A stretch of DNA of 55,906 nt from Pseudomonas inefficax (GTDB lineage Bacteria > Pseudomonadota > Gammaproteobacteria > Pseudomonadales > Pseudomonadaceae), in contig NZ_OPYN01000123.1 in NCBI RefSeq assembly GCF_900277125.1, forward strand, positions 1-55,906, in the 5' to 3' direction. Position numbers and translations under genes: made by a program. Under the pieces are notes generated by a model. The model saw nothing but the letters and a program-made list of their open reading frames with translations, was not told where the DNA came from and did not search any database. Within the stretch, counting starts at the first letter, position 1; every line of letters begins with the position of its first letter. This document shows positions 51,129 through 55,906 of the stretch, piece by piece.

Positions 51129-52413
51129 ACCACGCATTGTCGTGTTGGGGGCAGGCCCTGCGGGTGCGGCCACGGCCATTGGCCTGCGGCGGCTGGGCTA
51201 TGCGGTCACGGTGGTGTCCGAGTGGCGCCGGTTCGCGGCGGTCGAAGGGGTTTCGCAACGGGTACTGGATGGTCTGCGCCACGCCGGCCTTGGTGGGGCC
51301 TTGCGCCAGGCGGCGATGCCGGCGACTCGGCAAGTGCACTGGAACGGCCAGCAGCTACACCTGAACCAGGAGTTTCTGCTGGATCGGCAAAGGTTTGATC
51401 GGGCGTTGCGCGACGACCTCCAACTCGCGGGTGTGCGAGTGGTCGAGGGGCGGGTGCGTGAGGTTGTCCCCGAAGGTGGCCATCGTATCCGCCTGGACGA
51501 TGGGCAAGTACTGCAGGCCGATTTCCTGGTCGAAGCCCGAGGCCGCCAGGCCCCGCTGGCTGCAGACCGCCTGCGCGGGCCGGAAACGGTCAGCTTGCTG
51601 AATGTCTGGCAGGCCGCCCCCGGGGCGCCAGCATCGGCGGTGGAAAGCCTGGCGGATGGCTGGGCGTGGATGGCGCGCCTGGAAGATGGCCGCTGCTACT
51701 GGCAAGTCACCCTGGACGCCGCCGGGCTGCCGGGCAAGGCCGGGTTGGCGGACTATTGCGCGGCGCGGCGAGCCGGCAGCGCGCTGGTGGCCGAACTGTT
51801 CGATGCCAGGGCATTGGCGCCGGCTGAGGTGTACGCGCGCAGCAGTACCGCGATTCTGGCCGGTGAGTGCGTCGGGCAGGACTGGATACGCGTGGGTGAT
51901 GCCGCGATGGCGGTTGATCCGCTTTCGGGCAACGGGATTTTCCAGTCGCTGTCTTCGGCGTTGCAGGCGCCGGTGGTGATCAATACGTTGCTGCGCAAGC
52001 CCGAGCGGGCTGCGTTGGCGCGGCAGTTCCATCAGCAGCGGGTTGAGCAGCTGTTCTTGCGCTTTGCCAGGATTGGGCGGGACTTCTATGGTCAGGAGCA
52101 GGGTCGCGTGGGTCAACCTTTCTGGGATCAGCGCCAAGGCTGGCCGGATGTGCAGCCACTGCATCTGGCAGCGGATTGGCACGCGGTACGGGTCGAGCGG
52201 CGGCCTGTACTGCGTGACGGGCTGGTGGACGAGGCCGAAGTTGTAGTGACGGCGGACCAGCCGCTGGGGGTGTGGCATTTGCAGGGGGTGGAGCTGGCGC
52301 CGGTGGTGCGGGAAGTGCGTAGTGGCAGGCCGGTTGAGGCAGTATTGTCAGGCTTGGCGGGTGAACAGCAGATGATGGTGCGGCGTTGGCTGTTGGAGCA
52401 GGGGTTGGTTTGA
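51121..52413 (+). CDS. qhpG: FAD-dependent monooxygenase, QhpG-like
   Basis: A 430-residue flavoprotein with the dinucleotide motif [12 protein letters not shown] at the N-terminus and the FAD ribityl segment GDAAMAVDPLSGNGIFQSLSSAL (~260-282), as in tryptophan-halogenase/geranylgeranyl-reductase-like oxygenases. In QHNDH maturation QhpG dihydroxylates the tryptophan that becomes cysteine tryptophylquinone. It ends the plus-strand operon; a REP pair and the convergent porin gene follow. Its peptide substrate gene is not in the window. Confidence 0.76.
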   Translation: MAEPRIVVLGAGPAGAATAIGLRRLGYAVTVVSEWRRFAAVEGVSQRVLDGLRHAGLGGALRQAAMPATRQVHWNGQQLHLNQEFLLDRQRFDRALRDDLQLAGVRVVEGRVREVVPEGGHRIRLDDGQVLQADFLVEARGRQAPLAADRLRGPETVSLLNVWQAAPGAPASAVESLADGWAWMARLEDGRCYWQVTLDAAGLPGKAGLADYCAARRAGSALVAELFDARALAPAEVYARSSTAILAGECVGQDWIRVGDAAMAVDPLSGNGIFQSLSSALQAPVVINTLLRKPERAALARQFHQQRVEQLFLRFARIGRDFYGQEQGRVGQPFWDQRQGWPDVQPLHLAADWHAVRVERRPVLRDGLVDEAEVVVTADQPLGVWHLQGVELAPVVREVRSGRPVEAVLSGLAGEQQMMVRRWLLEQGLV

Positions 52414-52435
52414 GATCGCCGGGGCCGCTGTGCGG

Positions 52436-52541
52436 CCCTTTCGCGACACAAGGCCGCTCCCACAGGTACAGCGCTAGCTTCAAGGTTTATGCTGAACCTG
52501 TGGGAGCGGCCTTGTGTCGCGATGGGCTGCGCAGCAGCCCC
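52436..52541. repeat. REP/BIME pair between convergent genes
   Basis: An inverted CGCGACACAAGGCCGCTCCC unit and a direct GTGGGAGCGGCCTTGTGTCGCG unit lie between the flavoprotein and porin stops and may act as a bidirectional terminator. Confidence 0.88.
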
Positions 52542-52552
52542 GGGATCTCGAA

Positions 52553-53866
52553 TCAGAAGAAAGTCCCGACGATCAACTGCATGTAGGTCCCGGTATCCCG
52601 GCCACCGAGCTGCGTCCCTCCATTGGCCGCACTGCGCTCCGGCTTGTAGAACCCCACCAGCGGGCTGATCAGCAGATGGTCGTTGACCATCCATTCCACA
52701 TACAGGTCCAGCTCCCGCCCGCCCAGGTTGCCTTGGTCGGTGTCCAGCGTATCGAAGTCGAAGTACAGCGCCCCGACAGTCAGGTTGTCCCGTGGTTTGC
52801 CCTTCAGCGCCACGTGGTGCACCTGGCTGTTGCTGTTGAACGGCCCGGCATAGTTGGCCGCCACTTCACCCTGGAACCAGGTGCCATAGCCACGGCTCAG
52901 GCCGTAGAACAGCGGGTCGAAGTCTTCGGAAAAGCGGCTGTAGCGGTAGGTGGCGGTGGGTGACCAGGGCAGTTCGGAGAAGGTCCAGTTGCCCTCCAGA
53001 TACCAGGCGTTCTCCCGCCCGCCGGTTTTGTCCTGGGTCACGTACTCGGCTGCCAGCTCCAGGTTTTTCACCCCCAGGTTGCCACGCCCGCGCAGGCTGG
53101 CGGTGTTCATGCCGTCGCGGTGTTCCAGGCCCATGATCTGTGCGTAGCGCTGGTCCACATCGAGACCGCGGATCCAGCTCACGCCCACGGTACCGGCGTC
53201 GGCGACGTGTTCCAGGTTGGCCACCGCCAGCGAGGTGTCGGCCTGGTAGTGGTTGTCGGACTTCAGCCACATCAGGTCGCCGCGCCAGCCTTGCTTGCCG
53301 CCCAGACGCAGCACGGCCGTGCGGTCGAAGGCTTTGCGTGCGGCCAGGTAGTAGGCACCGCCGCGGTCGAAGTTGGCGCCAAGGTCGACCTTGCCCAAGT
53401 TCACCGGGTCGCCCTGGATCAGGAAGCCGTCGCCCAGGGTCACCACCTGGCGGCCGCCGGAAATGTCCACGCCGTCTTCGCCCAGGGCCGGGAACAGGTT
53501 GGCCGAGCGCCAGCCCAGGTACAGGTCTTCGATGGCGGTGCGGCGCTCGTCACCCAGGGTCAGGCCGGCAGCATCGCCATCGCCCCAGGTGGCGGAGCTG
53601 AGCAGGTTGAAGGCGCCGTAGAGCGCGCCGCTGTCGGCCAGGGCCTGGCTGCCGCTGAGGCCATACTTGATGTAGCCCTCCTGCCAGGCGCTGCTGCCGG
53701 GCTTGCGGTTGCCGGCCAGGTTGTAGCTTTCGTCGCTGTGGAAGGCGCCGAACAGGGCTTCGAGGTCGGCGTTGAGGGTGGTGCCGTCGTGGTTGTACAG
53801 CTCGTAGGCCTGGGTGACCGGGGCGGCGAACAGCAGGGCCAATGTGCAGGCGAGTTTGTGCCTCAT
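52553..53866 (-). CDS. Outer-membrane porin-like beta-barrel protein
   Basis: A 437-residue exported protein with signal peptide MRHKLACTLALLFAAPVTQA. Long amphipathic strand patterns throughout and the terminal Phe (GTFF) mark an outer-membrane beta barrel. Pieces such as YIKYGLSGSQ, DLYLGWRSANLF, VTLGDGFLIQGD and LYVEWMVNDHLLISPLVGFYKPE fit barrel strands. The start at 53866 has GGAG 7 bases upstream; an in-frame ATG lies 12 bases further up. It follows the aldehyde dehydrogenase gene on the same strand and probably admits an amine or its products. The exact porin family is not recognised. Confidence 0.7.
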   Translation of the reverse strand: MRHKLACTLALLFAAPVTQAYELYNHDGTTLNADLEALFGAFHSDESYNLAGNRKPGSSAWQEGYIKYGLSGSQALADSGALYGAFNLLSSATWGDGDAAGLTLGDERRTAIEDLYLGWRSANLFPALGEDGVDISGGRQVVTLGDGFLIQGDPVNLGKVDLGANFDRGGAYYLAARKAFDRTAVLRLGGKQGWRGDLMWLKSDNHYQADTSLAVANLEHVADAGTVGVSWIRGLDVDQRYAQIMGLEHRDGMNTASLRGRGNLGVKNLELAAEYVTQDKTGGRENAWYLEGNWTFSELPWSPTATYRYSRFSEDFDPLFYGLSRGYGTWFQGEVAANYAGPFNSNSQVHHVALKGKPRDNLTVGALYFDFDTLDTDQGNLGGRELDLYVEWMVNDHLLISPLVGFYKPERSAANGGTQLGGRDTGTYMQLIVGTFF

Positions 53867-53907
53867 GGTGTGCTCCATGTTTTTGTTGTTTTTGGGTTGC
53901 CTGTACC

Positions 53908-54008
53908 GGCCTCTTCGCGGGTGAACCCGCTCCCACAGGGAACCCACGATGTTCAGAACTGTGGTGATCCTGTGGGAGCGGGTTTACCCGCGAAAGGGCC
54001 GGTACAGG
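53908..54008. repeat. REP/BIME pair between porin and aldehyde dehydrogenase genes
   Basis: Inverted and direct units with GGGTGAACCC and GGGTTTACCC cores. It lies within a presumed transcript of ALDH then porin and may separate their expression levels. Confidence 0.85.
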
Positions 54009-54015
54009 CTGAAGG

Positions 54016-55509
54016 TCAGAGCTTGATCAACACCGACTTCAGCTCGGTGTAGTGCTCTATGGCAGCCGCCCCCATCTCACGGCCGACGCCGGACATTTTG
54101 TAGCCACCAAAAGGCAAGGCAGGGTCGAGGGCGCTGTGGCAGTTGACCCACACCGACCCCGACTTGATGCGCGGGATCATCCGGTGCACGGCAGCCAGGT
54201 CGTTGGACCAGATGCTGGCACCCAGGCCATAGGGGTTGTCGTTGGCCATGCCGATCACTTCGTCGATGTCATCGAACGGCATTGCCACCAGCACCGGCCC
54301 GAAGATCTCTTCCTGCACCAGGCGGTGGCGCTGGTCGACATCGACGATCACTGTCGGCTTGACGAAGTAGCCCGGCCCGAAGCCTTCGCCACCGCAGGCG
54401 ATGGTTGCGCCCAGTTCGCGGCCAAGCTCGATGTAGCCGGTGACGCGGTCCTGCTGCTTGGCCGAGATCAGCGGGCCCATCTGCACCGCAGGGTCCAGGC
54501 CGCTGCCCAGCTTCATGCCGTTGGCGATGCCGGCGATGTCGGCGACCACGTTGTCGAAGTGCTTGCGGTGCACATACAGGCGCGACCCGGCGCAGCACAC
54601 CTGCCCCTGGTTGAAGAAGATCGCCGTGGCGGCGCCGGCGGCGGCTTCCTGCAGGTTGGCGTCGGGCATGACGATGGTCGGCGACTTGCCGCCGAGTTCC
54701 AGGGTGACGCGGGTCATGTTGTCCATGGCCGCCTTGCCGATCAGCTTGCCGACCTCGGTAGAGCCGGTGAAGGTCAGCTTGTCCACGCCTGGGTGGCGGC
54801 TGAGCGCGGCGCCGGCGTTCAGGCCGGTGCCGGTGACCACGTTGAACACGCCGGCGGGGTAGCCGGCTTCGTCCACCAGCTCAGCCAGCTTGAGCACGCT
54901 CAGCGGTGTTTCGTCGGCGGGCTTGAGCACGACGGTGCAGCCGGTAGCCAGGGCCGGGCCGAGCTTCCAGCAGGCCAGCAGCAACGGGAAGTTCCAGGCG
55001 ACGATGGCACCGACCACGCCCACTGCCTCGCGCCGCACGAAACCATGGAACTGGTCGTTGGGCATCAACGGCATCGAGGCTTCGACGGTGCTACCCTCGA
55101 TCTTGGTGGCCCAGCCGGCCATGTAGCGCAGGAAGTCGATGGCCAGTTGCACGTCCATTACCTGGGCAACGGCGGCACTCTTGCCGTTGTTCAGGCATTC
55201 CAGTTCGGCCAGCTGGCGGGCATCGCGCTCCATCAGGTCGGCCAGGCGCCACAGCAGGTTCTGCCGTTCGCGCGGGCGCAGGCGGCTCCACGGCGAATCA
55301 TCGAAGGCCTGGCGTGCGGCGCGCACGGCGCGGTCGACATCTTCGGCCTCGGCGGCGGGCACTTCACCCAGCACCTGGCCAGTGGCCGGGTTGCGGAACG
55401 ACAGGGTGCGACCGCTGGCGGCGTCCTGCCAGTCGGCGCCGATGCGCATCTTCAGTTTGCGTTCGAGAAAGGCGCGGGTGGCGGGCAGGATGGGCAGTTC
55501 GGAAAGCAT
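54016..55509 (-). CDS. NAD-dependent aldehyde dehydrogenase
   Basis: A 497-residue ALDH that would oxidise the aldehyde released by an amine dehydrogenase, e.g. phenylacetaldehyde. Key motifs: VGAIVAWNFPLLLACWKLGPALATG, the catalytic Glu in VTLELGGKSP, the catalytic Cys in FFNQGQVCCAGSR (two adjacent Cys), and EEIFGPVLVAMPF. The ATG of MLSELPILPATRAFLERKLKM fits the family N-terminus; the longer upstream frame runs through REP DNA and is rejected. AAGAGG lies ~9 bases above the ATG and a sigma54 promoter ~40 bases above it. The substrate is inferred from the QHNDH genes. Confidence 0.88.
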   Translation of the reverse strand: MLSELPILPATRAFLERKLKMRIGADWQDAASGRTLSFRNPATGQVLGEVPAAEAEDVDRAVRAARQAFDDSPWSRLRPRERQNLLWRLADLMERDARQLAELECLNNGKSAAVAQVMDVQLAIDFLRYMAGWATKIEGSTVEASMPLMPNDQFHGFVRREAVGVVGAIVAWNFPLLLACWKLGPALATGCTVVLKPADETPLSVLKLAELVDEAGYPAGVFNVVTGTGLNAGAALSRHPGVDKLTFTGSTEVGKLIGKAAMDNMTRVTLELGGKSPTIVMPDANLQEAAAGAATAIFFNQGQVCCAGSRLYVHRKHFDNVVADIAGIANGMKLGSGLDPAVQMGPLISAKQQDRVTGYIELGRELGATIACGGEGFGPGYFVKPTVIVDVDQRHRLVQEEIFGPVLVAMPFDDIDEVIGMANDNPYGLGASIWSNDLAAVHRMIPRIKSGSVWVNCHSALDPALPFGGYKMSGVGREMGAAAIEHYTELKSVLIKL

Positions 55510-55548
55510 GGGACGGTGCCTCTTGTCATTGGATGTGACAGGCATAGG

Positions 55549-55564
55549 CGCAATGGGCGTGCCA
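55549..55564 (-). promoter_or_regulatory. Sigma54 promoter of the aldehyde dehydrogenase gene
   Basis: Read on the minus strand, TGGCACGCCCATTGCG matches the -24/-12 consensus TGGCACG-N4-TTGC exactly. The -12 end lies 40 bases above the ATG. The AcoR-like activator gene in the same cluster is the likely partner. Confidence 0.85.
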
Positions 55565-55640
55565 AGGTGGGTAGATGGCCGCAAGCCGTTGAACGGGTTG
55601 GGTTTTGTCCTGCTGCAAGGTTGGGCTTGCAGGGTTGCGC

Positions 55641-55678
55641 TGTTGCACATTGAGACGGTGTGAGACGGTGGTGAAACA
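55641..55678. promoter_or_regulatory. Candidate enhancer site for the AcoR-like activator
   Basis: An outer inverted repeat TGTTGCAC / GTGAAACA encloses two perfect tandem copies of TGAGACGGTG (55651-55660 and 55661-55670). It is 75-115 bases upstream of the sigma54 promoter, a suitable enhancer position. Binding is inferred. Confidence 0.5.
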
Positions 55679-55689
55679 GTGGCTGTTCC

Positions 55690-55780
55690 GGCCCCTTCGC
55701 GGGCTTGCCCGCTCCCACAGGTACAGCGCTGGGCCCTGGGGCGGCGCAATTCCTGTGGGAGCGGGCAAGCCCGCGAAGGC
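55690..55780. repeat. REP/BIME pair near the right edge
   Basis: Two units with GGGCTTGCCC/GGGCAAGCCC cores in inverted order. The remaining bases up to 55906 show no gene. The adjoining amine dehydrogenase genes, if present, would lie beyond the edge. Confidence 0.85.
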
Positions 55781-55906
55781 CTGCGCAGCAGGCCCTGTCT
55801 CAGGATGAAACACCCTGTCGCGAAATGGCACGCTGCAATTGGCCATACCTGCTGCTGGCCAAAGCCCGAAAACCGGCTAAAAGGTTGAAAGAAAACGCTT
55901 TTACAG

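Noticed and set aside
55510..55749. N-terminal extension of the aldehyde dehydrogenase frame
   Set aside because: It runs through the sigma54 promoter and REP DNA and lacks family similarity; the ATG at 55509 has a good SD and fits the ALDH N-terminus.
55827..55842. Second TGGCACG near the right edge as a sigma54 promoter
   Set aside because: No TTGC at the required spacing follows it on the plus strand.

Overview
The window looks like the chromosome of a Pseudomonas putida-group bacterium. It is GC-rich and tightly packed, with many ATGA gene overlaps. Its intergenic spaces are full of P. putida-type REP/BIME palindromes (GTGGGAGCGGG...CCCGCG and GTGGGAGCGGCC...GTCGCG). The catabolic gene set (malonate decarboxylase, valine-type acyl-CoA enzymes, an amine dehydrogenase maturation cluster) and a giant MnxG-type multicopper oxidase point the same way. 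No rRNA, tRNA, transposase or CRISPR array was seen.

Layout. 0.2-6.4 kb: housekeeping and regulators (VpsR-like sigma54 activator, RlhA, RidA, TrmK, DUF2790, LysR). 6.6-8.9 kb: acyl-CoA dehydrogenase and 3-hydroxyisobutyryl-CoA hydrolase-type gene. 9.2-17.0 kb: malonate use (mdcABCDEGH plus madLM). 17.5-29.2 kb: an apparent operon of mnxG, a beta-propeller anchor protein, two SCO copper chaperones, a cytochrome c/periplasmic-binding fusion and a SurA-like chaperone. 29.2-39.2 kb: a receiver-only protein, a reduced type II secretion/type IV pilus-like machine (GspE, PilM/N/O/P-like, TPR-secretin, three pseudopilins) and CsgE-CsgF-CsgG in one run. 39.5-46.1 kb, opposite strand: a type VI secretion cassette (VgrG, DUF4123, unknown, nuclease-like effector, probable immunity, PAAR) between about 165-bp direct repeats. 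46.8-55.5 kb: an AcoR-like sigma54 activator, three maturation genes typical of quinohemoprotein amine dehydrogenase (QhpF, QhpE, QhpG), then on the opposite strand a porin and an aldehyde dehydrogenase.

Most interesting points. (1) The mnxG operon and the secretion/Csg operon each have a strong sigma54 -24/-12 promoter preceded by related palindromes (TTCCCC-N6-GGGGAA), so one enhancer-binding protein may co-regulate a giant extracytoplasmic copper oxidase and a hybrid secretion machine. That machine lacks GspF, a prepilin peptidase and any CsgA/CsgB substrate in the window. (2) REP elements lie in frame inside four genes. In mdcB an array of seven 60-bp units adds 156 codons and supplies a ladder of in-frame SD-ATG sites. 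In the cytochrome fusion gene a BIME separates the charged start from the hydrophobic core of the signal peptide. gspE and the gspC/pilP-like gene also read through REPs. (3) REP clusters flank the T6SS cassette and the madLM pair as long direct repeats, suggesting that REP clusters act as homology for gain and loss of cassettes.

All calls come from reading the sequence and from memory of protein families; no database search was run.
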